A stretch of 64,000 bases of DNA from Microglena sp. YARC. Taxonomy: Eukaryota > Chlorophyta > Chlorophyceae > Chlamydomonadales > Chlamydomonadaceae. The stretch is from assembly GCA_022414725.1 (NCBI GenBank), contig CM039464.1, positions 36,939,037 through 37,003,036 of the forward strand. Reading direction: 5' to 3'. The notes beneath the pieces are model-generated. The model was not told the origin of the DNA. It saw only the letters and a program-made list of their open reading frames with translations, and searched no databases. Shown one piece after another: positions 53,138 to 64,000 of the stretch. Position 1 is the first letter of the stretch; every line of letters starts with the position of its first letter. The position numbers were made by a program, and so were the translations under genes.

Positions 53138-55106
53138 CTCCACCTATGACGCAGGTGACATACAATACGACTTCTCCACCTATGACACCAGGGTCAGAGA
53201 ACGATAAACAGGTAGCAAACAAAAAAATTAAGGAACGGCTGAAAAACAAGAAACCAGAAGAAAGCCGTGACTAAAATAAAAGGATGAGAAATGATGAACC
53301 TAAAACCATTGTAGTACTCCGAAAATGTAGCAGCAAAAAACTTGGGTCATACCGAGCTGAGCTGAGACCAAAATGGAAATGTAACCATCCATGGTAAGCG
53401 CAAAAATACGATTCATCCAGAATAGTAGGCACCAAACCAGGAAAGCACAGGGAGGTCAAACAGAAATCAATCCTAATACCAAAGGAAGGGGAACAACGGT
53501 GACTGAAAGAACCGAGAACTTAACCTAAAGAGAAGACTGAAATATCGTGTGAGAGCAGCACACGAGAGAATCAAAGCCCAAAGGACGCAGACAAGAGGAC
53601 GCAGACAAGGGGACACTAAAGTCTACTATAGAAAAAAAACAAAGTCGATGGAAAAATCCACTACCTTCAAAACTATTCTTAGCATAGAATTCATGATTAG
53701 GTTGGGATGAAAAAACCATGATGAACCGGTTTCTTACTCCAAGATGGAAGTAAGATGATTTATGAAAGTTAATTATCATAAATCCTCATGTACGGCACTA
53801 ACTAAAAACATTCTAGGAGGTGGGTATCGCACCGCAAAGAACTTGTGCACTCAAGACAAACCAAGCGCCTAACCCCAACAAACCAAACCTGCAGCTACTG
53901 AAAATCCAAAGGATGCGAAGGTAAATTGCAAGAAACTTGTAACCAACAAAGGAAACACAGTTCAATGAACAATAGAAGTTTAGATGTACATACACAGTAC
54001 AGAAAACCAATTGTCCACTTGAAAAAAAAAGTAAACGCAGAAAAAAGGACTTAAAAGAAGTTACTGCAAAGGATGGACTGAAAGGGCGCTTGAAATACAC
54101 CCGGAAGAACAAGAAAGAGGTGAGCGGCGGTACATCTGCAAGTACAACTGCAAGTACATCTGCAAGTACAAATGCAAGTACAAGTCCAAGATTACCCAGC
54201 CCACCAATTTACAGTAAAATCCGAAGGGAAACAACTACTACACTCCACAAAAATTTCGAATCACCTGAGGGGCTGGTGATCTAAAAACAGTGTGGAGTAA
54301 AAAGAAATAGCTAATCTATGATGAGCTCCACCGATTGAACCATCTGCCTATGGAACTAAGAGTCAGAAACCATCAAGACGCTATAACGGTGGTCTGAATT
54401 AATTACCACCTTCCACCAAAACCAAGAAAGACAGCTGAAAGGAAGCTGCCTAAACAAAGCGTCGTAACGCTCCACCAATCTAGACTACCCTATAAGACAG
54501 TCTAGGAGGTGCTGAGGAATAGGCACCCACACATAGGGCCATGTTAACCTACGTATGAGAACCAGCAGCACCTAAAAACAATGAATCCTGGGTTGACTGT
54601 AACTCCCCAGCCATACGCAGTATCAGAGCCAGACTAGTGTTCAAGATCATCACTCACTCCACGTGACGGCTAAATCATCGCAATGCCTTGTCCGGTGTAA
54701 ACCACCAGGGACAGCAGGAGGCGAAGGGATCAACAACGCCCGCGAGCCATTCGAACAGGTGGACGGGGGGTGGCAACTAGTGGACAGTGGACCTATATCA
54801 GGCTCCACTATGACCTGAGGCTGTCTTAATCCTAGAGCTTCACCGATAAAACATGGCACAGAGGAGGGCCTGGCGACCCCCTGAGATTCGGCTAAATTAA
54901 AATTCGGAAAAACAACTCCCACCCACCCGAAAACTTCACACACAATACAGCATGATCAGGCCCTGGTCTAAAATGCAATCTGGATACATCCTAGCCAGGC
55001 CAGCCATCAACAATTGGGGTTGCTAAAGGGCGTAGGGAATTACCGGCTACACTAACATATCACCGTTTGATGACAGGAGGGATGCAAGCGAGCACGGGGA
55101 CCCATA

Positions 55107-55838
55107 CTAATGGGAGAGCCCAGGAAGACAGTATAGAACTGAACTGGATATAGAGAGTACATCACTACTCTCTACTACATGGCGCAACATCGGAACCCAA
55201 ATATAACAACCCTCACTCACCAGGGAATACCCAACCAGTCTACCAAATAACGCCCTTTCGACTAGCTTGTTGCGTTTCTTCCCATTGACTAAGGTGACAT
55301 AGCAAGGGCAACCAAACACACGCAACAACGACACATCAGGTAGAACCCCAAAGAACAACTCATATGGAGTCTTGTCACCCTGATTAGGCAGCCGATTTCG
55401 TAGGTAACAAGCACTGAGAAAGGCATAGGGCCCAAAAGACTTAGCTAGCTTAGACTCCAAGTGGATACTCCTAGCTATATTCTGCAAGACCACATTGCAC
55501 CTCTCCACAGTTGCATTCTGCTGAGCAGTGTATACCATCGATAATCATGCACAGCACCAACCGATTTCAACCATTACTCGATACCACTTAACTAAAAATT
55601 CCGAAGCCCTTTCAGAACTCAAACACTTGAACACAAACCCATGTAGGTAAGGCATACACCTAAGGAGGGCACCCAGGGGTACGGTAAGACAAAGAACGCG
55701 ACCTCTGTCGAACGACGGAATGCACCCAGGGGTCCCAAGGATCCTAAGAGAGAAAGATATCCACCAAGAAATCATGCCAAAGAACCTCCACGGCCGCTGG
55801 ACTAGGGCCAGGACGGCGTCCACTTCGGCCTTTAGCAT
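55107..55838 (-). pseudogene. Copia integrase core, with an in-frame stop
   Basis: The minus strand reads SERASEFLVKWYR, one TGA, then MVYTAQQNATVERCN, YLRNRLPNQGDKTPYELFFG and LLRVFGCPCYV. In copia integrases the block YTPQQNGVxERxN carries the third catalytic Glu; the Glu is kept here. The chain ends at 55107 without entering a reverse transcriptase. Confidence 0.88.
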
Positions 55839-56149
55839 GGGCGAAGTCCGGCGCTGCGAGACCTGGGATCACAGAAGGTGGGGAAGCGTTAGGGCTAAGT
55901 CGAGATTTGAGGTATGGGAAAATGGAGACGAGGATGAAAGTGCAGAAAGTCGTCAATCGCAAGGGCAGAAAATCGCAAATCGCAAGGGCAGAATTCGAAA
56001 ATTTATCGCTAGGATGCGAAGAGCAGAGCCGAGGCATGTAAAGGTCCTAATATCCCGCCGTCGATGATCAGTCAATCCCAAGTCCCCCCTCTATCGCTCG
56101 ACTTAACCGGGTGGGGGGTAGAGGGAGCAGCACCCGTAGTGGTGCTGTC

Positions 56150-56720
56150 CATATGTCCATACCCCCCTGCTTCCTACCACCTCCAGAATCTCCAGGTCCA
56201 GTCGCGTAGGTCGTTCTCCTCTAGCGAACCCTACGGCAGTGCCGGCGATCCGCCAGCTTGATCGACAAAAAATCTCCAGAAGGTAGCACAGAGCCACTAG
56301 AGCGCAAGCTCATGCAAGTAGCCGACCATCGGCCGGGCAGAGCAAAGGGGGGACAGACGACGTAGACATCAGCAGGGAGCTTGGTCGGCTTGGCAACCTC
56401 CGGTTCCGCAGGCAGAGCCGCAAACACCGGAGAAAGGTTAGCGACGTCAAGGACGCGAGCAGACGAAGACAGGGTATCTCCACCAATGTCCAGGCTAGTC
56501 GCCGACTTGAGTCTGCACGTCACAGTCATCTACGACAGACGGGAGGAGGCGACAGACGGCAGGGGAGGAAAAAGAAGGGAAGATGGAGGAATGACTGGGG
56601 GGGTTACTTCCACGATGGCGGAAGGATCCTCCTCTCCGTTAGCAGAGGCCGCTGGCGCGCAATCAATCAGCCAATTTGTCGGCATTGCAGGACTTCGGAA
56701 CTTCCAGAATGAAGCTCATT
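56150..56720 (-). other. Probable gag-side remnant of the copia element
   Basis: Short open frames downstream of the 5' LTR (for example 56221-56529) with no recognised gag motif and no zinc knuckle. Identity is inferred from position only. Confidence 0.35.
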
Positions 56721-56785
56721 GAAGCCAAGGAGAGGACGACGTAGAAGATGCATTAAGCAGTGGTACCATGATGGACCCAGTGACC

Positions 56786-57131
56786 TATCAGCTTTAATAC
56801 ACTCCGTGGAGTGGACAGAGATGAAAGCAGCGGAACAGACGCGCCAATCTATACACGGAGACGAGAATAACATTACAAGCACAGGAGACCCATCAAGGGG
56901 CACCAGCGGTCAAGGGGCGGCAGCCTGTAACCGGAGTCTAGAATCTAAGCCAGGAATCTTAAGCCGGGAGCCGGCAAGACAGCACGTGTTAGTAGAACCG
57001 GTGACGCAGCCAACAGGAAGCTGTCACTACGGGAAGCTGGCACAGTACTGGCAGAGCCGATAGTTCTAAGGAAGTACAAAAGTAGTCACCAAGTCATAAA
57101 ACGCGTGAGAGCACCGCAATTCATGCTGATA
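56786..57131 (-). repeat. 5' LTR of the copia-type element
   Basis: 346 bp, near-identical to the other LTR. No standard initiator-Met primer binding site (TGGTATCAGAGC) follows it; the adjacent minus-strand sequence is GGTCACTGGGTCCATCATGG. Confidence 0.9.
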
Positions 57132-57218
57132 GTCTCATACACCCTCGCGGTGTCAAGTAGACTTTAACATGTAATGTAATGTTACATCTTTCTCAATTGA
57201 CGAGCCGAGACGGGCAAT

Positions 57219-57960
57219 TCACTCCACAGCCATGCCCATCTCATGGTCATCCGTGGCACATAGGAGGCAGTTAGGAATGGGGCTGGTCACACAGAAGTTG
57301 GCCGGGTCCAGGAGGTGGGCAGCATGTGCGGGGCGAATGTGCTTTGACATGCGCCTATGGAAGTAGCCCATCGGTTCCTCGTGGAGGTGTCCTTTTTGGT
57401 TCCTTGCGCTTCCAGCCATCACTGGAGCAAAACAGGGCTAAAAGCACCATGAATAGCTCCTGCTTGACTGCTTCCATCAGATATGGAGCAGTCTTGCTCT
57501 CTCCAGAGGTGTCAAGAGCATGCAGACAGATCCATCCACCACATGGCTTCAAGGGCAGGAAATTCATCAGGAGGCGGCCTTGCAAGGAAGCCTTGCGCTT
57601 CTAGCCACCAGTCCCATCACTGGCCGGCCGAATGAAGTTTTAAAGTTTATATTTCAGACCAATTTCTTGCCAGGTTAACAGTAGAGTAGAGTATATATAA
57701 AATATTAAATAGACGATGGTGCGATTTACATAAATGAACGTGGATTTAGGGGGAAATAGAACAAAAGCCGACACATGCTCTATATTATGTCAAGTGCGTC
57801 TATCTTAATAGAAACCTGCACAACCACATCCTTGTGCACCTCATCTATGATGGTCCTAGAAAGGGTACTCCTGGCAGCAGGCAAAGCCAGCCCCAAACAG
57901 CGCAAAACGCAATAAGATGGGGGGTTTCCAAGCGAAACAATGGAGTCTCCAATGTATGTA
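57219..57960 (-). pseudogene. hAT transposase (DUF659-type) remnant
   Basis: Three blocks in family order on the minus strand: ARSTLSRTIIDEVHKDV (near 57840), NFLPLKPCGGWICLHALDTS then APYLMEAV (57460-57585), and HIRPAHAAHLLDPANF (57290-57345). These match DUF659/hAT proteins with the DTSG..K.A.YL block and the C-terminal AAxxLxP block. A frame change lies near 57420, and the segment between the first two blocks (which normally has SDGW) is missing. Not functional as it stands. Confidence 0.68.
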
Positions 57961-58129
57961 TGTATGTATTTTACAAAAACGTCGTATCTAGAGTGGCAAT
58001 GAGTACACAGGTCTGAGTCTCTCCTGGACTCTGTACCGCCTGTAGCCCAGTGCGGTTGCCAGCTATGGCCACGTGCACTGCTGTGCAGTACCATCTGTAC
58101 TAACGGCGACTATAGCTAGCTCCGGCTTT

Positions 58130-58215
58130 GGCTATGGTGTCCTTAACTTCACGTCCTGTGAGTAACTGTATTACACGGATGTAACAATTTCAATTTCAAT
58201 ACCATCTGTACTGCC
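58130..58215. repeat. Dispersed repeat shared with 43475-43545
   Basis: GTCCTTAACTTCACGTCCTG and ATGTAACAATTTCAATTTCA recur at both places with a few differences. Class unknown. Confidence 0.6.
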
Positions 58216-58378
58216 TGCCATCTTCTTCTTCATCGCGCTACAGCGGCGATTTACCATCTTCATATAAAATCGTGTAACAGCATAGTCTGACCGATAAGGG
58301 TGTGCCGTCTCCTGCTTCCAGTATACAACTTACTCTTAAGTTCCTCATACAGGTCGTGAGGCTTAAATTACTTGGTTG

Positions 58379-58500
58379 CAGGGTAATTCAAAGCGTGCGC
58401 TTTTGCGCTTTTGAGCGCTGACTTTTTGACCCCCTCTGCGCGTTAAGCGCAGTTTTTTGCAATCCCTTGTCGGCGCTGCAAGCAATTTTTGCGCTTTTTA
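58379..58500. mobile_element. hAT-type MITE, family 2, truncated copy
   Basis: Starts CAGGGTAATTCAAAGC and runs through the GCGC-rich body, stopping at TTTGCGCTTTTT. The other end is missing. Confidence 0.85.
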
Positions 58501-58614
58501 TCTCCACAAGTTCCTCATACAGGTCATGAGGTTTAAAGTACTTGGTTGTCATCAGGGTACTTCCATGAGGTTTATAAAGTACAGGTCATGAGGTTTAAAG
58601 TACTTGGTTGTCAT

Positions 58615-58813
58615 CAGGGTACTTCCATTTGCCAAATTGGCCAGCGCATTAGCGCACATGAAATGCAAAAACTGCGCTTTGTTGAGTAGTGCAAAAAGCG
58701 CAAAAATTGCTTACTGCGCCCACAGGGGGTTGCAAAAAACTGCGCGAAACGCCCAGTGGGGCTCAAAAAGGCAGCGCGCCAATGCGCAAAAGCGCGCACT
58801 TGGAAGAAACCTG
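58615..58813. mobile_element. hAT-type MITE, family 2, copy 5
   Basis: 199 bp, ends CAGGGTACTTCC and GGAAGAAACCTG, perfect 8-bp duplications GTTGTCAT at 58607-58614 and 58814-58821. Confidence 0.92.
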
Positions 58814-59329
58814 GTTGTCATGTAAGATTGTTTGCCATCGCTGTCAAGCAACGGTGGCTAGGACAAGCCACAGATCTGGATGCAGACATGGTGAAGGAGC
58901 ACAGCACAGAGAGCAGGGATCTAATACAATCTGAATTTCAAATGAATATGAATTCAAAAGGCGGCTTCCTGTTGGCCATGATTCGAGTTTGTCTGTTTTT
59001 TCTGTTTTTCTGTTTTTCTGCCTTTCTGTATACAATAACAGTTCGCCACAGAGCACGACATATCGTACAATGTCAGTTGACGTTATCGTACGATACCGCA
59101 CAATTAACTATACCGTACGATTTTGTGCTCGTCAGCCCTAAATATTAGCCATCAGATCGGAGATCTGATTATTAGCCATCGGTTTATTAGCCATCTTCTA
59201 TCTACCACCCAATTTTCTATCCACCAAGCCTTGAGCACACACTATATGCTGAAGTATGGATAAGCACACATGTGATGTTCAAGCGTGCATCACCATTCAC
59301 ACACTTCATGCGTCTGCATGCAAAATAGC

Positions 59330-59700
59330 CCTTACTATGATGTTCAAGCGTGCATCATGTGAGAAGCACACATGCGATCATGTGAGAAGCACACATGTGA
59401 TCATGAGAGAAGCACACGTGTGATCATGTGAGAAGCACACAAGTGATCATGTGAGAAGCACACATGTGATCATGTGAGAAGCACACATGAGATCATGTGA
59501 GAAGCACACATGTGATCATGTGAGAAGCACACATGTGATGTTTTAAGCGTGCATCATGTGATAAGCACACTTGTGATCATGTGAGAAGCACACATGTGAT
59601 GTTCAAGCGTGCATCATGTGATAAGCACACTTGTGATGTTCAAGCATGCATCATGTGATAAGCACACTTGTGATGTTCAAGCGTGCATCACCATTCACAC
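59330..59700. repeat. 23-bp GATCATGTGAGAAGCACACA minisatellite
   Basis: About a dozen units, some replaced by GATGTTCAAGCGTGCATCAT. No gene seen. Confidence 0.92.
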
Positions 59701-59786
59701 ACTTCATGCGCATGCATGCAAAATAAGTACCCCTTGTCTCATGTCAATGCTACCGAAAGTCTCATTTCTCATGTCTCTAGTAAAGG

Positions 59787-59935
59787 TAATGATAACGCCT
59801 GGTGGGGAGCGGTCTCCTACCTCAACTGGACGAGCTACCATCGCTGTTGACGACGACCTGCAACGCCAAGAGCGACCAAAGGGGGAGTCGAACCCCCGAC
59901 TCTTCGTCCTCCAGCAATCTGGTCTACCACTAGAC
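59787..59935 (-). mobile_element. tRNA-derived SINE, subfamily A, internally deleted
   Basis: Tail GCGTTATCATTA and tRNA head with B-box GGTTCGACTCC, but about 34 bp of the body are missing. Flanks GTCTCTAGTAAAG and GTCTATAGTAAAT suggest the target duplication. Confidence 0.82.
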
Positions 59936-59949
59936 GTCTATAGTAAATG

Positions 59950-60470
59950 CTACATGCAATGTTAGTCTCTGTAGGTTATCTCAATGTCTATAGAGATTGC
60001 AGATATAGATAATGCTGTTCGTATAGGCAGTTCCTTTGCTGCTATTGTCAGCTTGTTGTGGTAGCTACCCTTGTTCCATTGACAGTCTTAGGATTCAATT
60101 TTATTCGACTTCCCTGAAAAAACATCGAAATCGAAAAACGAAGTTTTTGAATTTGGGTGTTTAAAACACCAAAATAAAAAACATTGTTTTTTGATTTCGA
60201 TGTTTTTACGGGTAATTGCATTTGGCTTCAGTTGGATATCCATCTACCTAATTCATCTCGAGTCCTAGTAACCTCCAATTTGGATAGCTGACCCCGGCAG
60301 CTAAAAATAAAGCAACTTAAAAACTGGCATGAGTGCCAGCCTTCTTGTTACCATTGTCAGCCTTAACGTGCATGTTCGCACTCTCAAGTCAACATTGTCA
60401 GCATTTTATTGCCAACATTAATAACCAGTATACGAACTCCCAGCATTAGCAATATTTGATGGAGAGAAGT
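59950..60470. other. Unassigned AT-rich stretch
   Basis: No gene recognised. It contains a near-perfect inverted pair CATCGAAATCGAAAAA / TTTTTGATTTCGATG (60123-60138 and 60187-60205) that may be the ends of a small palindromic element. Confidence 0.5.
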
Positions 60471-60472
60471 AT

Positions 60473-60722
60473 ATAAATGTGATCATATGAAATCACCACC
60501 AGTTCTCATCACCGACCAAGTCCTATGTATCTATATAAATGTGATCATATGAAATCACCACCTGTTCTCATCACCGACCAAGTCCTATGTATCTATATAG
60601 ATGTGATCATATGAAATCACCACCTGTTCCCATCACCGACCAAGTCCTATGTATCTATATAAATGTGATCATATGAAATCACCACCTGTTCTCATCACCG
60701 ACCAAGTCCTATGTATCTGTAT
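60473..60722. repeat. 62-bp minisatellite
   Basis: Four units with TATAAATGTGATCATATGAA and CACCGACCAAGTCCTATG. Confidence 0.95.
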
Positions 60723-60734
60723 AATGATCATGAA

Positions 60735-61680
60735 CAATTTATGGCAACTGTGGGCATGCCCCTTCTAGTGATCTTCCTGGTTTATGGCATTGGTGGGTAT
60801 GCAACTTCTAGTTACCTTCCTGGTTAATGGCAGTGGTGGGTATGCAACCTCTAGTGATCTTCCTGGTTTATGGCATTGGTGGGTATGCAACCTCTAGTGA
60901 TCTTCTTGGTTTATGGCATTGGTGGGTATGCAACCTCTAGTTACCTTCCTGGTTTATGGCATTGGTGGGTATGCAACTTCTAGTTACCTTCCTGGTTTAT
61001 GGCATTGGTGGGTATGCAACCTCTAGTGATCTTCCTGGTTTATGGCATTGGTGGGTATGCAACCTCTAGTGATCTTCCTGGTTTATGGCATTGGTGGGTA
61101 TGCAACCTCTAGTGATCTTCCTGGTTTATGGCATTGGTGGGTATGGAACCTCTAGTTATCTTCCTGGTTTATGGCATTGGTGGGTATGCAACTTCTAGTT
61201 ACCTTCCTGGTTTATGGCATTGGTGGGTATGCCCCTTCTAGTGATTGTCTTGGTTGATGGCATTGGTGGGTATGCAACTTCTAGGGATCTCCCTGGTTTA
61301 TGGCATTAGTGGGCATGCATCTTCTAGTGATCCTCCTGGTTGATGGCATTGGTTGGCATGCATCTTCTAGTTACCTTTCTGGTTTAAGGCATTGGTGGGT
61401 ATGCACCTTCTAGTGATCGTCTTGGTTTATGGCATTGGTGGGTATACAACATGCAACTTCTATTGATCTTCCTGGTTTATGGCATTGGTGGGTATTCAAC
61501 TTCTAGTTACCTTCCTGGTTTATGGCATTGGTTTGCGTGCATCTCCTAGAGATCTTCCTGGTTAATGGCATTGGTGGGTATGCATCTTCTGAGGATCTTC
61601 CTGGTTTAAGGTATTGGTGGGTATGCAACATGAAACTTCTATCGATCTTCCTGGTTTATGGCATTGGTGGGTGTGCAACC
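60735..61680. repeat. 43-bp minisatellite
   Basis: About 22 units of CTTCCTGGTTTATGGCATTG plus GTGGGTATGCAACCTCTAGT. It adjoins a possible minus-strand stop codon at 61682, so it may lie in a 3' UTR, like the RRN3 array. Confidence 0.93.
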
Positions 61681-61681
61681 T

Positions 61682-61755
61682 CTAGATATCGTCCTCCTCC
61701 TCCTCATCATCTTCCTTTTCTTCATATTCTCCGTCCTCCTCCTCTACCTTCTGAC
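61682..61755 (-). CDS. Possible acidic last exon of an unknown gene
   Basis: The minus strand has a good acceptor (GCATTTGTTTTAG), then KVEEEDGEYEEKEDDEEEED, DI and a TAG stop. Acidic tails like this are common in nuclear and chaperone proteins, so the family cannot be told. Upstream minus-strand sequence near 61780-61840 and 62040-62090 contains two related blocks around AGAGTAGCAGAAA, possibly acceptor-side copies of another exon. Confidence 0.35.
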
Positions 61756-62339
61756 CTAAAACAAATGCAAACGAGTGCAAGCTGACATCGCCAGCTTTCT
61801 GCTACTCTTGAATCAGGAAACACAAGAATTCGTTCGCTTGGGTCTGACTGCCCGAGGTGGAGTGATAGCGGTCGGCTGAGTCAGACATGTGTAGAATACT
61901 ACTGTAATGTACTGCCTATCTGCATAGGGCAGGAGCTGAAGGCTCCCCGCCCACTTATTCGTGCTGTCATGATGTAACCCATCCTAAAACTTTCCAGTTC
62001 GTTTCCCGGTCTATTTACTTCATTGTTATCTACATCTTGTGTCACTGACATCGGCAGATTTTCTGCTACTCCTGAATTAAGAAACAAGAGCGCTGCAGAC
62101 TGCAGGATTCTAGAGTAGCACGCACATTTATAAAGTGGCACGCACACTTCTAGTGTAGTACGCACGCTTCTAGTGTAGTATGCACACTTCTAGAGTAGCA
62201 CGCACACTTGTGAATGTGGGGCGGAGCTGAGGGGTGCGCTGCAGGCAGCTTCTGCCAAGCTCCGACAGGCAAGGGGGGACTGAACACGGCCATTGCAGTT
62301 CTGAAGTGCCCAAGGTGACCGCGCTCACTAACTGGGCAT

Positions 62340-62540
62340 ACGACATGTCCTCCCATGGTTGACGGCCTGGAGGGTGGGTGGGGTGGATGGGTGGGGCGGC
62401 CTCAAGGTGGGTGAGGTGGATGGGCGGGGTGGATGGGTGGGGTGGATGGGTGGGGCGGCCTGGAGGGTGGGTGGGTGGATGGGTGGGGCGGCCTGGAGGG
62501 TGGGTGGGATGGATGGGTGTGTGTGGGGGGGGTGGATAAG
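62340..62540. repeat. GGTGGGTGGATGGGTGGGGC minisatellite
   Basis: About six units of a G-rich repeat. No coding role seen. Confidence 0.9.
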
Positions 62541-62639
62541 GGTGTGCGAATTTCTAATCAATTCAAATCCCAAGGTTGCACAGGTTATCCAAGGGTGAGA
62601 GATATGCAATCAATCCAACTGGGCATTCTCCCCGTTGTC

Positions 62640-62760
62640 CGTTTTTCTGACCGTCCGACCGACAACCGAGACAAAGCCTGACACGTCAGCCAACTGTCTC
62701 ATAACTAACTGGCTTCTGTGAACTCCATCGCTGCCATCTATCGTTCTGTTGCCAACACTC
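62640..62760 (-). repeat. Fragment of the GACGTGTC dispersed repeat
   Basis: CCGACCGACAACCGAGAC, CTGACACGTCAGCCAAC and CAACACTCTCCACCA match the family at 36990-37275. Confidence 0.65.
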
Positions 62761-62767
62761 TCCACCA

Positions 62768-62841
62768 CTTTAACGCGATAATATCGCTGAAAAGGGGTCG
62801 GAACTAGCGATCGCTATATATAGCGGAAATAAAAATCCCTG
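62768..62841 (-). mobile_element. Truncated hAT-type MITE, family 4
   Basis: On the minus strand it starts CAGGGATTTTTATTTCCGCT, as in the element at 49180, and is cut after about 75 bp. Confidence 0.75.
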
Positions 62842-62984
62842 ATCGACCACAAGACTAGTACATGCATTAACACAAAAAGCCAACAGACCTGTCCACATCG
62901 ACCACAACAAGACTAGTACATGCCTTAACACAAAAATCGACCACAACGCCGCATTTCCCACACAGTAGTGGGAGAAATGGAGTA

Positions 62985-63930
62985 TTCAGACGCGCGACGT
63001 AAGATTCCGCAGGACGCCTTCATATTTCAAATACCCGTAAACCCCCGGGCAAAACCAGGAGTAACCACCGCCAGTGTTTTCCCAGCAGTACTGTCTTGCC
63101 CGGTATATAATCAAGTGCGCAGTCACTGGGGCCACTAAAATCTTGGTGCCCCAAGCTGCCAATGCCTTGATCTTAACAAATTTTTTGAGTTGCGTCGAGA
63201 TTCCATACCGCAGTTCCCGCAAAACGATCGAAGATGGCGCACGGGCCTCCGATCAAGGCTCGCTCTGAAAAGCTACACCGTAATCCCAACCCATCGCAAG
63301 ATGAGTGGGCAACGGGAGTTGCATTCATCGACCTATCCTGTAGCTCCTGATGCCCCCAAGACCTCCAATCCTCTAGCGCCTATGCCGCTAGATTCCCTCC
63401 CAGCCAGATCGAGAAGAAAGGTGAAAGTATTGGGTTCCTTCCCTCTCCCCCTCTGCTCCGCGACTCGTAGTCGACCTTTGCGATCTCCTTCTTTGCCTTC
63501 CTTTTCTGCTCAGTGCCTTTGCACAGCAGCCCTGTTCGCCTTGAAGTTTGCGTCGTTCAGCTTTTGCTAGAATTTGTCTTCCTACAGTACCCACTCACAT
63601 TCATAGCTGCATTCAAATCACAACCCTTTGTGGGAGACTGATGGTTGAGATGTTCCAACCCCATGACTTGGAAGACAGGGAAAAGTGGTTCAACTCAACT
63701 GGAACCAAGCTGAATATAGAGAGATGGCAATACTGGGCAGATGAATTAGGTGTCCCTTGTCCTAGGTTTCTAGTAGACACTTCCTTCACTGGGGTGAATG
63801 GTTGTATGAGCAAGTTACCTTGATCACTCACCACCCCTGAAACAACCCTGTGACAGGTAAAAAATAGGTAGATGGATAGCTCTTCCCCAAAGGTCACACC
63901 CTTGGGGATACCTGCACTATCCAACTCTTG
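62985..63930. other. Unclassified open stretches at the right edge
   Basis: Open frames on both strands (63190-63570 and 63548-63823 plus; 63613-63924 minus) have ordinary composition. I recognise no family. The minus one (MDSAGIPKGVTFGEE...) and the plus one (LMVEMFQPHDLEDREKW...) overlap, so at most one can be real. Either may be retroelement sequence continuing past the edge. Confidence 0.3.
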
Positions 63931-64000
63931 TTTGATGCCCTATACCCTGTCACCACCTACCATACCACTTACAAGGCACAGGCTTAAATCCCATAGATAT

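Larger units (their letters stand above)
52792..57131 (-). mobile_element. Ty1/copia-type LTR retrotransposon, 4.34 kb
   Basis: Two 346-bp long terminal repeats (52792-53137 and 56786-57131) differ at only about three positions. Both begin TATCAGC and end GCTGATA. The 5-bp target duplication GTCTC is perfect (52787-52791 and 57132-57136). A copia integrase lies on the minus strand, so the element reads right to left. Reverse transcriptase and RNase H motifs were not found. The interior has frame breaks, so it is probably non-autonomous. Confidence 0.92.

Overview
This is a nuclear segment from a photosynthetic eukaryote of the green lineage, most likely an alga with a large, repeat-rich genome. 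The evidence is spliced genes with GT-AG (and one GC-AG) introns, an RRN3 Pol I factor, a canonical nuclear poly(A) polymerase, a chloroplast-type RseP/ARASP site-2 protease, a Ty1/copia element, hAT elements and tRNA-derived SINEs. I cannot name the species. A run of exactly 1,000 N (43624-44623) marks a scaffold gap, and the sequence beside it looks less accurate than the rest.

Layout. (1) 1-15.4 kb, minus strand: a poly(A) polymerase gene. Six intact exons can be joined in perfect phase (308 codons: N-terminal helix, G-S and DxD nucleotidyl-transferase motifs, third catalytic Asp, central domain). It runs off the left edge. (2) 16-17.1 kb: two unrecognised ORFs. (3) 17824-20247, plus: an intronless RRN3/TIF-IA gene (807 aa), followed directly by a minisatellite. 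(4) 20.8-26.8 kb: intergenic DNA with TA-flanked MITEs, SINEs, minisatellites and a copia protease remnant. (5) 26.8 kb to the gap, minus: an ARASP/RseP-type M50 protease gene with five intact C-terminal exons in phase (244 aa plus stop: PDZ domain, GPVAI motif, LDGG motif, C-terminal membrane segment). Its HExxH exon was not found and may lie in or near the gap. (6) 48253-51560, plus: the last two exons of a CRAL-TRIO/BCH (Sec14-like, Cdc42GAP-like) protein. (7) 52792-57131: a nearly complete copia-type LTR element with a 5-bp target duplication. (8) 57.2-58 kb: a broken hAT (DUF659) transposase. (9) 58-64 kb: minisatellites, SINE and MITE copies, a possible acidic terminal exon and unclassified ORFs.

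The most striking feature is how the introns are built. Around almost every exon of the three spliced genes, the intron carries tandem, decayed copies of the exon-intron junction. Copies on the 5' side hold the acceptor plus the first part of the exon; copies on the 3' side hold the last part of the exon plus the donor. Only one copy per exon is complete, and only the complete copies join in frame. The same thing occurs at the RRN3 stop codon, where the 3' minisatellite ends in a copy of the last codons. So the introns and the 3' flank seem to have grown by repeated tandem duplication seeded at coding boundaries, later diluted by G/T- or C/A-rich microsatellites and hit by hAT MITEs and SINEs.
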